This document shows, piece after piece, positions 14,193 through 22,903 of a DNA stretch of 40,611 nucleotides. The notes beneath the pieces were generated by a model. The model was given only the letters and a program-made list of their open reading frames with translations, was not told the DNA's origin and did not search any database. The stretch is from positions 1 to 40,611 of IMG/VR virus record IMGVR_UViG_3300042922_000416. One strand, 5' to 3'. The first letter of the stretch is position 1. Each line of letters opens with the position of its first letter. The translations under genes were made by a program, and so were the position numbers. Origin of the DNA: a virus.

Positions 14193-14672
14193 ATGTCTGT
14201 GACTCCCGTAATGCTTGCGGTTGCTCTTGGGCAGGCCGCCCCCGTACCTGGTTCGATTCAGGAACAGCAGTGGCAGTTGTGGATTGATGACGCGACGATG
14301 CTGATCGATTCGCGTGCGATCAAGATTGGTGTGAACCCGACGTCGATCGATGAAGCGAAGTTCGACTATGTGGTGCGTGAGGCTGTTGTCGCGCATATCA
14401 AGAAGCCGGATGATGCGACGCAGGTGACGATTTCGGTTGATGATGCGTCGACTTCGAAGTCGTACCGGTCGGGTAATGGTCGGGTGAAGATCGTTGATGA
14501 GTGGTGGACGTTACTTGGCTTGACCGAGCCGTCTGGCGCGTTCTCGATTGACATGCTTTCGGAGGGGTCGCGGCATTTGCCGTGGTGCTCGTTGAACTTT
14601 GGCGCGGTGTATTGCTCGTGCGGTACGGATATCGCTGGTTCCCCGATTTTCGAGCGGGGTGACGAGTGGTGA
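14193..14672 (+). CDS. Head-tail adaptor
   Basis: 159 residues; GGAAGGGGG before ATG 14193. The helical N-terminal half, with Trp-Ile-Asp-Asp-Ala-Thr-x-Leu-Ile-Asp and Val-Val-Arg-Glu-Ala-Val-Val-Ala-His-Ile, resembles gp6/gp15-type adaptors that dock under the portal. It is followed by a GTGA overlap into the stopper gene. The C-terminal Cys-Ser-Cys is unusual. Confidence 0.75.
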   Translation: MSVTPVMLAVALGQAAPVPGSIQEQQWQLWIDDATMLIDSRAIKIGVNPTSIDEAKFDYVVREAVVAHIKKPDDATQVTISVDDASTSKSYRSGNGRVKIVDEWWTLLGLTEPSGAFSIDMLSEGSRHLPWCSLNFGAVYCSCGTDIAGSPIFERGDEW

Positions 14673-15061
14673 CGTTTGCTGCGGATGTCGTGGCGGCGTT
14701 GCCGGAGCTGCAGCGGTTGGCTGAGTCGATCATGGTTGACACGGTGTTGATTCGGCGTCGGACGGGTTCTGTTCGGAATCCGGAGACGATGGAGAACGAA
14801 CCGACTTTCGCGACCGTATATGAGGGTCGTTGTCGCCTTGTGATGCCGTCTGGCGTTGTGTCGGATGCTGATTCGGTGTCTGAGTTGGTGGCATTACAGC
14901 AGCCGCGTCTTGATTTGCCTGTTGTGGGTTCTGAGGGTGTGTTGCCTGATGATGTGTTCACGGTGACGGGTTCTGATGGGTCCGTGTCGGGTCGTGTGGC
15001 TGGTGTGTTTCCGCAGTCGTTGAAGACGGCTCGTCGGTTGCCGGTGGTCATTGAGTCGTAG
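14669..15061 (+). CDS. Head-tail stopper
   Basis: 130 residues from GTG 14669 (GTG 14666 possible). A beta-rich protein of gp16/HK97 gp7-like size: Val-Leu-Ile-Arg-Arg-x-Thr-Gly near residue 32 and Gly-Arg-Cys-Arg-Leu-Val near 52. It is predicted to close the connector and bind the tail. The assignment rests on order and length more than on a strict motif. Confidence 0.7.
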   Translation: MTFAADVVAALPELQRLAESIMVDTVLIRRRTGSVRNPETMENEPTFATVYEGRCRLVMPSGVVSDADSVSELVALQQPRLDLPVVGSEGVLPDDVFTVTGSDGSVSGRVAGVFPQSLKTARRLPVVIES

Positions 15062-15069
15062 GGGGTCCG

Positions 15070-15459
15070 ATGAGCATCGATATCGACTTCTCGGAGCTGA
15101 CCAAACTGGTTGCTGATCTGAACGATGCGCCGCGGAAGGTCATTCCGAAGGTCGTGCAGGCGTTGCACGAGTCCGCGAAGAAGGTTCAGGAAGACTGGCG
15201 AGAACCCCTCAAAGGATCTGAATACGTTCCTGGTGGTGCCGGTTCGGTCACGTATGACGTGGAGGCTGGCGGGTCACTGTTGGCGTCGGCGATCACGGCG
15301 GAGGTTGGGCCGCGTACCGGTGGGCCAGGTTCCCTGGTCGCCATGCTTGAGTACGGCACTCCGACAACTGGGCCTCGCGGTTACGGTGCTGAGGCATTGC
15401 GAAGGAATGAGGCGGCTTTCGAGCGAGCCGTCGGCGATGCTGCGGAGGACGCGTTTTGA
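15070..15459 (+). CDS. Tail completion / neck protein (HK97 gp10-like)
   Basis: 129 residues. The N-terminal helix with Lys-Lys-Val-Gln-Glu-Asp-Trp, followed by the central Ala-Glu-Val-Gly-Pro and Leu-Glu-Tyr-Gly-Thr-Pro-Thr-Thr-Gly-Pro-Arg motif, is typical of HK97 gp10-like proteins. It is followed by a TTGA overlap with the next gene. Confidence 0.8.
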   Translation: MSIDIDFSELTKLVADLNDAPRKVIPKVVQALHESAKKVQEDWREPLKGSEYVPGGAGSVTYDVEAGGSLLASAITAEVGPRTGGPGSLVAMLEYGTPTTGPRGYGAEALRRNEAAFERAVGDAAEDAF

Positions 15460-15857
15460 GTGCTACAGCACATCACGAGGCGGTGGTCGCTTTCTTTCGG
15501 GATGACCCTCAGTTGGCCTCTTCGACGTTCGAGCTGGGTAAGGTTCCGACCCCTGCGCCGAGCCGGTATGTCGTGGTTGTGTCGTCGTTGGGTGATTGGT
15601 CGAAGTCGCGTTGGACGGGGTTGAAGGATGCTCTGACGACGACGCATACGGTGTATTGCGTTGGTGATGCTGTGTGGCAGGTTCTTGCTGTCGCGGATCG
15701 TGTAAGCCGGTTGAAGGATGTCCGCCTGTCTGTTGAGGGTCGGAATGTGTTTCTTCCTGATCCGTGGATTGCTCGACCGATTTCCAACGACACTGACGGC
15801 TTGTTTCCGAAGCCGTATGGCGTGATTCAGTTCGACTTGTACTCCGAACCCGCCTAA
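15456..15857 (+). CDS. Tail terminator
   Basis: 133 residues starting at TTG 15456, which overlaps the upstream stop. Size, order and alpha/beta pattern (His-Glu-Ala-Val-Val-Ala-Phe-Phe, then strands, ending in Val-Ile-Gln-Phe-Asp-Leu-Tyr) fit the hexameric tail terminator that caps the tube at the head end. Confidence 0.75.
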   Translation: MSATAHHEAVVAFFRDDPQLASSTFELGKVPTPAPSRYVVVVSSLGDWSKSRWTGLKDALTTTHTVYCVGDAVWQVLAVADRVSRLKDVRLSVEGRNVFLPDPWIARPISNDTDGLFPKPYGVIQFDLYSEPA

Positions 15858-15869
15858 CCCATTTGCTTG

Positions 15870-15898
15870 AGCCCTGGTTGCCGACCGGGGCTTTTTTC
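15870..15898 (+). terminator. Intrinsic terminator after head-tail genes
   Basis: AGCCCTGGT (15870-15878) pairs with ACCGGGGCT (15884-15892) with one G-U, followed by six T. It separates the connector genes from the major tail gene. Confidence 0.9.
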
Positions 15899-15972
15899 GT
15901 GCCCGCATTCCCGCGGGTGGCCCGGTCCTGCGGGTTCTCCGACAGGACTCATAACTCAAAAGGAGAATCCCT

Positions 15973-16464
15973 ATGGTTGCTGAGCAGGTTCCTGCTTCTA
16001 CCCAGTCTGATGGCCGGTGGCGGATTGCGTTGACGACGCTCGAGGAAGACCCGCTGTCGGTCGCGGATCTCCTTCTTGCGCCGTTGCTGACGTATTCGTT
16101 CACTGCGGATGGGTTCAATCACACGGTCACGCAGGCGACGACTGAGGACAAGCGTCTGACGCTTGAGACGGACCTTTCTCGTCCGGGCAAGATCACCGAG
16201 ACGGTTGAGGTGACGTATGTGCGTTCGTCTGACCCGGACTCGGCTCACGCCCTCTTGACCCGCGGTACCGAGGGGCATCTGACGGTGCGTCGCAGCATCG
16301 ACAACGCGATTGAGTGGACTGCGACGACTCAGAAGGCGGACGTTATCACGTTTATCGCGGGTGTGCAGCGTCCGAACGCGCCGACCGAGAACGGCGTGGA
16401 CACGATCACGCAGACCCTCTTTATCACCGCTCCTACGCGGTATGAGCAGGCGCTGACGGCCTAA
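15973..16464 (+). CDS. Major tail tube protein
   Basis: 163 residues; AAAAGGAG precedes ATG 15973. Rich in beta strands and Thr, with an N-terminal arm, an insertion region (about 45-75) and the Arg-Ser-Ile-Asp-Asn segment. Gene order (terminator protein, tube, chaperones, tape measure) is standard. It is the only gene between two strong terminators, which would allow separate, high expression. Confidence 0.85.
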   Translation: MVAEQVPASTQSDGRWRIALTTLEEDPLSVADLLLAPLLTYSFTADGFNHTVTQATTEDKRLTLETDLSRPGKITETVEVTYVRSSDPDSAHALLTRGTEGHLTVRRSIDNAIEWTATTQKADVITFIAGVQRPNAPTENGVDTITQTLFITAPTRYEQALTA

Positions 16465-16471
16465 TCAAGCT

Positions 16472-16515
16472 GCCGGGGTGGGTTATCCCACTGGCCCACC
16501 CCGGCTTTCACTTTT
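16472..16515 (+). terminator. Intrinsic terminator after tail tube gene
   Basis: An 11-bp stem GCCGGGGTGGG (16472-16482) / CCCACCCCGGC (16495-16505), then TTTCACTTTT. Confidence 0.9.
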
Positions 16516-16538
16516 CATCAGTGGGGTAGGTGGGGATT

Positions 16539-16973
16539 ATGGGTTTTCTTGAGGATCTTGCTGCGGCTAAAGAGGCGTCCGCGACTGCTGAGCGGCCGAA
16601 GTCACCGGTGATCGATGTTGCCTTGAACGGCAATCCGTATGGGGTGGTTTTCTATCGTGTGCCGGCCGATGAGTGGCCGGTGCTGACGATGCACAACCCG
16701 CCTCGTGACGGGGCGACGCTTGATACACGGTACGGGTACAGCTTGGCAGGTGTTGCGCTCGAGCAGGCTCCGAAGCATGGTCGTCTTGTTGACGCCGGCC
16801 AGGAAGTCGAGTTGACGGCCGAGCAGTGGGCGGATCTGTTCGCTGTGCAGCCCGGTTCGGTCAAGCGGCTTCTTGAGGTCACGGTGTGGACGCTCAATGA
16901 CTTCGATGTGGAGCAGGAGATTGAGGCTGCAAAAAAAGCCTCGCGGGCTTCGCGGAAGAAGCGGTCCAAGTAG
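16539..16973 (+). CDS. Tail assembly chaperone, upstream product (gpG-like)
   Basis: 144 residues from ATG 16539 (GGTGGGG upstream; an in-frame ATG 16530 is less well placed). An acidic N-terminal part and a C-terminus rich in Lys, Arg and Ala fit gpG-type chaperones that coat the tape measure. Near its 3' end, codons GCA AAA AAA GCC form the slippery heptamer A-AAA-AAA (16931-16937). Confidence 0.85.
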   Translation: MGFLEDLAAAKEASATAERPKSPVIDVALNGNPYGVVFYRVPADEWPVLTMHNPPRDGATLDTRYGYSLAGVALEQAPKHGRLVDAGQEVELTAEQWADLFAVQPGSVKRLLEVTVWTLNDFDVEQEIEAAKKASRASRKKRSK

Positions 16974-17341
16974 CTCGGAAGCTGGGTGTTGCGCCGTCGC
17001 GGTTGCTGGGGCGTGTGCCTGCCGAGTGGCATGAGCACTTTGATGCGGACGGTAATCGGACTGGCGTGACTGTGGTTCGTCGCGAACCGGAGTTCACGGT
17101 GGATGATTGGCGGCTGCTGTTCGCTGCTCGTCGTGCCGAGAGCGAGCTTGGCCCGTATGGCATTCCGAACAGTGAGGCCGAGGACCCGGCGAACCAGTTC
17201 GCGTATGAGGGTTCTCGTCTACCGCGGGTGAATTGGGCGGTTAAGGCCGCAATGGACGCTCAGGATTCGTATTACAAGAACCGTCCGAAGGGTGAGTCCC
17301 GCAACGGTCACGTGTGGGCCCCGCCTAAGCGGAGGTCGTGA
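16539..17341 (+). CDS. Tail assembly chaperone, -1 frameshift product (gpGT-like)
   Basis: Slipping back one base at A16931-A16937 continues from AGC at 16937 in the -1 frame to the stop at 17339-17341, giving about 267 residues. The downstream frame is open across the whole overlap and encodes a T-domain with Ala-Arg-Lys-Leu-Gly-Val-Ala-Pro-Ser-Arg-Leu-Leu-Gly and Ala-Glu-Trp-His-Glu-His. A small CGCG/CGCG stem follows the slip site. Programmed frameshifting here is conserved in long-tailed phages and sets the ratio of the two chaperones. Confidence 0.88.
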
Positions 17342-17582
17342 TGATGCTGACGAAGATCCCGACGACCGCGGCGACGATCCCGGCGATTGCCATCCAGTTC
17401 TGAGGTCGCTCGTCGCGGCGCGCGAGGCCGATGTCTACTACTCCGGCGATGACCGCGATTGTGCCTGCGATGAGCGGGATGCCGGGGGTCGTGGCAATGA
17501 ACCCGGCGATGAGTGCGACCGCGCCGAGTACGAGCGCAGCTAGAGGCGCTTCGCTGCGCTTTTTCGTTTCGACATTGCTCAT
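17325..17582 (-). CDS. Antisense membrane protein (moron candidate)
   Basis: About 85 residues from ATG at 17582; GTG 17597 with AAGG upstream is an alternative. The N-terminus is polar (Ser-Asn-Val-Glu-Thr-Lys-Lys-Arg), followed by three hydrophobic Ala/Ile/Val/Gly segments with one basic loop (Arg-Arg-Asp-Glu-Arg), resembling DUF4190-type small membrane proteins. It fills the only gap between the chaperones and the tape measure gene, on the opposite strand; its stop overlaps the chaperone end by 17 bases. It is a good candidate for a lysogen-expressed exclusion or conversion gene. No strong promoter is seen. Confidence 0.6.
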   Translation of the reverse strand: MSNVETKKRSEAPLAALVLGAVALIAGFIATTPGIPLIAGTIAVIAGVVDIGLARRDERPQNWMAIAGIVAAVVGIFVSIITTSA

Positions 17583-17647
17583 GTGGTGACCGTACACCGC
17601 GCCTTGGTCGTTTGTCTCGGGGTCCGCCCTGATCCTTGGGAGGTTTC

Positions 17648-20344
17648 ATGGCCGAGCGCAATACGAAGGTCACTCTCACTGCTGCTGTTGGGCAGTACGT
17701 CGCGGGGATGCAGAAGGCCGAAGAGGCTACGCGGAGTACTACGAACGAGGCGAAGCGGCTTAGCACGCAGAAGCAGGACTTTGATGCTCTTGGCCGTGGG
17801 ATGGTCGCGTTTGGTGCGTTGACTGCGGCTGGTATTGGTGTTGCGGTTGCGAAGTTTGCTGACTTCGACAAGCAGATGTCGTCGGTTCAGGCGGCTACGC
17901 ATGAGTCGACCGAGAACATGCATGCGTTTCGGAACGCGGCGCTCGAGGCCGGCGCGGATACGGCGTTTACCGCGTCGGAGGCAGCCAAGGGTATTGAGGA
18001 GCTGGCGAAGGCTGGCGTTTCGACTCGGGATGTTCTCGGCGGCGGGTTGAAGGGCGCGCTGGATCTTGCGGCCGCTGGCGAGATCGCGGTCGGGGATGCG
18101 GCGGAGACTGCCGCGTCGGCTATGACGCAGTTCGGTCTTGCGGGTTCCGATGTTCCGCATATTGCGGACTTGTTGGCTGCTGCTGCTGGTAAGGCGCAGG
18201 GTGGCGTGTCGGACATGGCTGCGGCTCTGAACCAGTCGGGTCTTGTGGCGTCTCAGATGGGGTTGTCTCTTGAGGAGACGACTGGTGCGCTGGCGTCGTT
18301 CGCGTCGGCGGGTTTGGTCGGTTCGGATGCTGGTACGTCGTTCCGTGCGATGTTGCTGCGGTTGGCGAATCCGACTGATGAGGCGAAACAGCGGATGGCT
18401 GAGCTTGGCATCGCGGCGTATGACGCGGGCGGCCAGTTCGTCGGTATTGAGAGCCTGGCCGGGCAGTTGGAGGACCGCCTTGGCGGGTTGACGCAGGCGC
18501 AGCGGAATCAGACTCTTGCGTTGCTGTTCGGTCAGGATGCGATTCGTTCTGCGTCGATTCTGTATGAGCAGGGCGCTGCGGGCATCGCAGACTGGACCGA
18601 CAAGGTAAACGACGCCGGGTATGCGGCTGAGACCGCCGAGATGCGGATGGACAACCTTGCCGGCGATGTTGAGAAGCTTGGCGGGTCGCTCGATACGGCC
18701 CTGATCAAGACTGGCTCCGCAGCGAATGATGCGCTGCGCGGTTTGGTGCAGGGTGCTGAGTCGGTTGTTGACGGATTCGCGAATGCGCCGGCTGGGGTTC
18801 AGGCGACGACGCTTGCTGTGGCTGGTGTGGCCACGGCCGCGTCGCTCGCGGGTGGGGCGTTCATTCTTGCGGTTCCGAAGGTGGCGGCGTTCAAGGCTGC
18901 GGTTGCGACGATGACGCCTGGTGCTCAGCGCGCGGTCGGCGTATTGGGTGGTATCGCGAAGGCTGGCGGTCTGATCGCGGGCATGGGTGTCGCGGTTTCA
19001 ATTCTTGACAAGTTGACGAAGGCTGGTAACGACGCGGCGATTGGTCTCGAGAAGGTGTTTGAGGCGGCTCGTCAGGGCGACGTGGATAAGGCGTTCGAGA
19101 ATGTGTCGGGCAGCGTCAACGATCTTGCTTCTTCACTTGAGTTGCTCGAGGGCAGTTCGTTTGATTCGGTGATGGAGCGGTTTGGTGAGGCGATTGGTGG
19201 CCCGCTCGGGGTGACCGGTCAAGTCACTGAGGCGCGCACGGCTTTCCAGACTCTCGGTGAGTCTCTTGCTCGGATGGTGCAGGAGGGTCGCGGGGAAGAG
19301 GCGGCGGCGCTGTTTGATCGGATTCGGGATCGGGCGGAGCAGCAGGGCATCTCGGTTGAGAAGGTAAACGAGCTGATGCCTGCTTATGGCGAGGCGTTGT
19401 CTGGTGCTTCGAATGAGCAGGATCGTGCTGCGGGTGCGGCTGGTGCTGCGGCTGAGGGGATCGATGCTGTCGGTTCGACTGCGGATGCGGCTGGCGAGAA
19501 GGTGCAGTCGTTCGCGGATCAGATGCGGAACCTTGGGAATACGCATATCTCGCTGGAGCAGGCGCAGTCACGTGTACAGCAGGCTTTGGACGAGTTCGAT
19601 GCGGCGTTGGGTGAGAACGGGGCGACGCTTGATCTGAATGAGGAGGCGGGCCGGGCGAACCTGGCCGCTATTCACGAGATCGCTCAGGCGTACAAGGAAG
19701 AGGCTGCGGCGACGGTCGAGGCGACTGGCAATCAGGCGGATGCTATTCCGGTGATCGAGGCTGGGCGTCAGGCCGTGATCAATGCCCGTATGGCCCTGGG
19801 CGAGTCCGCCGAGGCGGCTGGGTCGTATGCGGATCGACTCGGTCTGATCCCTGGGAACGTGCAAACTCAGGTGGACTTGCGGGGCACGGAAGAGGCGTTC
19901 CGCAAGGCCGACGAGATGGCCCGGAAGATCCGTGAGATTCCGAACTCGAAGACGGTGTACCTGTACATCCAGGAGCAGAAGCAGGCTGCTGGTGCTGCTC
20001 CGGGTGTGACGTTCGCTGGTGCGAACGGAATGATCCACGCGTATGCGGGTGGCGGCTTCTCGACGGGGATCTACAAGGGCCGGCCGGGTTCGATTCACAA
20101 GTTCGCTGAACCGGAGACGCGCTGGGAAGCGTACATCTCCGGGAAGCCGGGTCAAGAAGACCGGAACATCGGTATCGCTTTGGAGGCCCTGAACCGTCTT
20201 GGGTATCACGGTGGTGGCGCGCAGGCAGTGACGAATGTTGTCAACAACAACTTCAACGTTAGCCAGACCCCGATTCGGGATAACGATCCGTTGACGACGG
20301 CGACGGTGATGGGTCGTGAGTTCGCTAGAAGGGCGGCGGGATGA
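17648..20344 (+). CDS. Tape measure protein
   Basis: 898 residues from ATG 17648 (GGGAGG upstream). It has the TP901-type tape measure core near residues 75-250: Thr-Ala-Ser-Glu-Ala-Ala-Lys-Gly-Ile-Glu-Glu-Leu-Ala-Lys-Ala-Gly and repeated Ala/Gly-rich helices. Hydrophobic Ala/Val/Gly segments follow at about 375-440, and the C-terminal part is coiled. Tape measure length sets tail length; at about 0.15 nm per residue this predicts roughly 130 nm. No lysozyme or peptidase motif was seen. It ends in an overlap with the Dit-like gene. Confidence 0.95.
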   Translation: MAERNTKVTLTAAVGQYVAGMQKAEEATRSTTNEAKRLSTQKQDFDALGRGMVAFGALTAAGIGVAVAKFADFDKQMSSVQAATHESTENMHAFRNAALEAGADTAFTASEAAKGIEELAKAGVSTRDVLGGGLKGALDLAAAGEIAVGDAAETAASAMTQFGLAGSDVPHIADLLAAAAGKAQGGVSDMAAALNQSGLVASQMGLSLEETTGALASFASAGLVGSDAGTSFRAMLLRLANPTDEAKQRMAELGIAAYDAGGQFVGIESLAGQLEDRLGGLTQAQRNQTLALLFGQDAIRSASILYEQGAAGIADWTDKVNDAGYAAETAEMRMDNLAGDVEKLGGSLDTALIKTGSAANDALRGLVQGAESVVDGFANAPAGVQATTLAVAGVATAASLAGGAFILAVPKVAAFKAAVATMTPGAQRAVGVLGGIAKAGGLIAGMGVAVSILDKLTKAGNDAAIGLEKVFEAARQGDVDKAFENVSGSVNDLASSLELLEGSSFDSVMERFGEAIGGPLGVTGQVTEARTAFQTLGESLARMVQEGRGEEAAALFDRIRDRAEQQGISVEKVNELMPAYGEALSGASNEQDRAAGAAGAAAEGIDAVGSTADAAGEKVQSFADQMRNLGNTHISLEQAQSRVQQALDEFDAALGENGATLDLNEEAGRANLAAIHEIAQAYKEEAAATVEATGNQADAIPVIEAGRQAVINARMALGESAEAAGSYADRLGLIPGNVQTQVDLRGTEEAFRKADEMARKIREIPNSKTVYLYIQEQKQAAGAAPGVTFAGANGMIHAYAGGGFSTGIYKGRPGSIHKFAEPETRWEAYISGKPGQEDRNIGIALEALNRLGYHGGGAQAVTNVVNNNFNVSQTPIRDNDPLTTATVMGREFARRAAG

Positions 20345-21180
20345 CGGTCGTTTCTTTTGGCGGGCTGACGTTTGACGATTCGGCGCAGGCGGGGTGGACG
20401 TTGGCTCGCCTTCAAGGCTGGTACGACGCTGCCCCGTCTCGCCGTTCGGTTCGTGATCGTCCGCAGGCTGATGGTGCGTTTGGTGTGGATCGGTATTTTC
20501 GTGGTGCCCGGGTTGTCACGGTCGAGGGTTCGTATATTGGTTCTTCTTTGGAGGACGCGTATCGGGCTCGGGATCGGTTGGCGGCGTTGCAGGCGGATGG
20601 TCGTTCGTCGGAGTTCACGGTGAGTGACCTGTTGGGGGAGCGTTCGGCTGGGGTTGAGTTGTTGCGCGCCCCGGAGGCTGATGACGGTTTGTATCAGCCG
20701 TTTTTTCAGTTCGCGTTTGACGTGGTGGCGGCTGATCCTCGGAGGTATGGCCCGGTTGAGGTTGTGTCTACTGGTCTTCCGAGTTCGGGTACTGGTATCA
20801 CGTATCCGATCGTGTACCCGATTGATTATGGTACGCCGGGTGATCCGGGCCGGCTGATTGTGTCGAACACTGGTACGCAGGAAACGACGTCGGTGTTTGA
20901 GGTGTCGGGTGGTTTGGATGCCGGGTTTGAGATTAAGGACATTGCCACGGGTCGCCGGTTGAGGTTTGAACGGTTGGTGCCGTTGGGCTCGACGGTTGTG
21001 TTGAATGCTCGCACGGGTCGCGCGTATTTGGACGTGCCGGCGAATGATGTGTCGGGGTTTCTGACTGTGCGTGAGTGGTGGTCGACTCCGCCGAGCGTGT
21101 CGCAGGAGATTCAGTTTTCGACGTTGGGGTCGACGTCTGGAACGCCGACGTTGACTGCTCGGACTCGTCCCGCTTACTGA
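20341..21180 (+). CDS. Distal tail (Dit-like) protein
   Basis: 279 residues; ATG 20341 overlaps the tape measure stop. The N-terminal Leu-Gln-Gly-Trp-Tyr-Asp and Val-Thr-Val-Glu-Gly-Ser-Tyr-Ile-Gly and the beta-rich C-terminal domain (Asn-Thr-Gly-Thr-Gln-Glu-Thr) match the siphovirus distal tail protein family that forms the hub between tube and baseplate. Confidence 0.8.
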   Translation: MTVVSFGGLTFDDSAQAGWTLARLQGWYDAAPSRRSVRDRPQADGAFGVDRYFRGARVVTVEGSYIGSSLEDAYRARDRLAALQADGRSSEFTVSDLLGERSAGVELLRAPEADDGLYQPFFQFAFDVVAADPRRYGPVEVVSTGLPSSGTGITYPIVYPIDYGTPGDPGRLIVSNTGTQETTSVFEVSGGLDAGFEIKDIATGRRLRFERLVPLGSTVVLNARTGRAYLDVPANDVSGFLTVREWWSTPPSVSQEIQFSTLGSTSGTPTLTARTRPAY

Positions 21181-21198
21181 TCTCTCTTCTTTTTGTTC

Positions 21199-21226
21199 AA
21201 CCGTCCTGCTGGGGCGGTTTCTTGTT
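21199..21226 (+). terminator. Intrinsic terminator after Dit gene
   Basis: AACCGTCC (21199-21206) pairs with GGGCGGTT (21212-21219, one G-U), followed by TCTTGTT. Confidence 0.75.
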
Positions 21227-21248
21227 GTACCCGCGCGGAGGTTTGCTG

Positions 21249-22142
21249 ATGACGGCTATCGAATCGTTTCCTGGCCCTTCGGGGGTGGTGGATTCTATTG
21301 AGTTGCGGAAGAACCTCGCGGGCTTGATTGTGCGGAGCACATCGGGGTCGCCGCGTGCTGGCGTCTTTCCGCGTAATGCGAGCCCGCTGGTTTCTGCGAC
21401 GGCTGCGACGGGGCCGATGACGGTTGATGTGTCTGCGTTTGAGGCTGCGTTGGTGCGTCAGGGTGGGCCGTTGTTTATGCAGAATGATGGCACTGTGTCG
21501 GTGACGATTGGTACGGCTCCGGTTTCGAACAGTCGTATCGATGTGGTGTATGTGCGGCAGAATGAGTCGGCTGCGCCGATGTCGGATGGTTCGAATACGC
21601 CAGTGATTGCTGTGGTTGCGGGTACTGCTGCGGCGACGCCGGTGAAGCCGACGATTCCTGTTGGCGCGTTGGAGTTGGCGACGGTTACGGTGCCGTCTGG
21701 TGTGACTTCGACGAACGCTGTGGGTGTGGTGATTACGCAGACGTTCCCGTGTACTGCCGCGTCGGGTGGCCTGGTTCGGTTTCGTGATCAGGCTGAGCAG
21801 GATGGGTTTGTTGCGACGGCTGGAACGTTGGGTTACCGGGCAGATACCGGTGTTCATTTGAAGAGTTCGGGTACTGGTTGGGTTCCGTTGTTTTCGCGGG
21901 GTACGTGGACTGGTGCGACGAATGTTGACGGGCTCGTCGTCATTGGGCACGGGTTGGGTGTGGTGCCGTCCGCGGTCGTGGTGACTATGCGTTCTATCGG
22001 GGTGACTGATCTGGTGGCGCGGATCATGGATGTCCGCCTTTACGACAAGACCACGACTCAGTTTTATGTGCGCAATTTCCGGCGCGACACGAATGCGTGG
22101 TTCCAGGACTACATTTCGTTCGACTGGATCGCGATCCCCTAA
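21249..22142 (+). CDS. Minor tail protein / receptor-binding candidate
   Basis: 297 residues from ATG 21249 (GGAGG upstream). Thr-, Val- and Gly-rich with strongly beta composition; C-terminal Trp/Phe/Tyr-rich strands (Phe-Tyr-Val-Arg-Asn-Phe, Phe-Asp-Trp-Ile-Ala). It fits an upper baseplate or fibre-tip protein. Exact role not determined. Confidence 0.65.
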   Translation: MTAIESFPGPSGVVDSIELRKNLAGLIVRSTSGSPRAGVFPRNASPLVSATAATGPMTVDVSAFEAALVRQGGPLFMQNDGTVSVTIGTAPVSNSRIDVVYVRQNESAAPMSDGSNTPVIAVVAGTAAATPVKPTIPVGALELATVTVPSGVTSTNAVGVVITQTFPCTAASGGLVRFRDQAEQDGFVATAGTLGYRADTGVHLKSSGTGWVPLFSRGTWTGATNVDGLVVIGHGLGVVPSAVVVTMRSIGVTDLVARIMDVRLYDKTTTQFYVRNFRRDTNAWFQDYISFDWIAIP

Positions 22143-22156
22143 GGAGGCTGATCAAC

Positions 22157-22894
22157 ATGGTTAATGCACCGTTCACGGCGTACTCGGATACGCCGAATAA
22201 GTCGGTGCGGCAGGATGTTGCCCGCCGTGGTGTGGTGTTGCATCACGCGGCGATGACGTCGTTCTCCGGGTTGCGGCGGCTCGCGATGGGTGGGAAGCAG
22301 GTTTCTGCTACCGCGATCGTGAAGGACGGCCAGGCGGAAGTTCTTGTCGGGGATGAGTACCGTCCGTGGTCGTTGTCATCGGCGTACTGGGACTCGGCGA
22401 TGCGGTCGGTTGAGACGTGTAACGAGTCCACGGATGGGTGGACGGTCAGTGACGCGTCGCATTGGACGTTGGCGCGTCTGGTGGCGTTCTGGGCGGAAAA
22501 GGACGGGTTCTTCCCGCACCGTGGTGGACACCCGTCCACGTGGACCGTCATTGGTCACCGTGAGGTGTACAGCATCCATGGCGCTTCGTACGCGACGGCA
22601 TGTCCTGGGTCGATGGATCTTGATCTGGTTGTCGCTCGAGCGCAGCAGATTCTTGCCGGGTCGGACCCGGACGAGGAACTTATTGAGGAGGAAGACATGC
22701 GTTCTTACGCACGATTCATTACGGACAACCCGGCTGGTGCCTGGTGGGTCACTGACGGCCTTACCCGCCGTGCTCTGGCCTCTGGCGAGGCACAATTCCT
22801 CGTCGACATTGGGGTCGCGACGTTCGAGGAAGGCGACCGGAAAGTGAAGATCGTCCCCACTGAGTACTTGTCCCGTATTCCTGTCGCGAAGTAA
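22157..22894 (+). CDS. lysA: Endolysin: N-acetylmuramoyl-L-alanine amidase
   Basis: 245 residues; AAGGAGG precedes ATG 22157. PGRP/amidase-2 features: Val-Leu-His-His (27-30) with a zinc His, Val-Ile-Gly-His-Arg-Glu (131-136) with the second zinc His, and Thr-Ala-Cys-Pro-Gly (147-151) with the third ligand region. It cleaves the bond between MurNAc and L-Ala. Residues about 165-245, after an acidic linker, form a separate domain with Tyr-Ala-Arg-Phe-Ile and Trp-Trp-Val-Thr-Asp, possibly wall binding. It sits among tail genes, away from the holin. Confidence 0.9.
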   Translation: MVNAPFTAYSDTPNKSVRQDVARRGVVLHHAAMTSFSGLRRLAMGGKQVSATAIVKDGQAEVLVGDEYRPWSLSSAYWDSAMRSVETCNESTDGWTVSDASHWTLARLVAFWAEKDGFFPHRGGHPSTWTVIGHREVYSIHGASYATACPGSMDLDLVVARAQQILAGSDPDEELIEEEDMRSYARFITDNPAGAWWVTDGLTRRALASGEAQFLVDIGVATFEEGDRKVKIVPTEYLSRIPVAK

Positions 22895-22903
22895 AGGGGT
22901 CTC

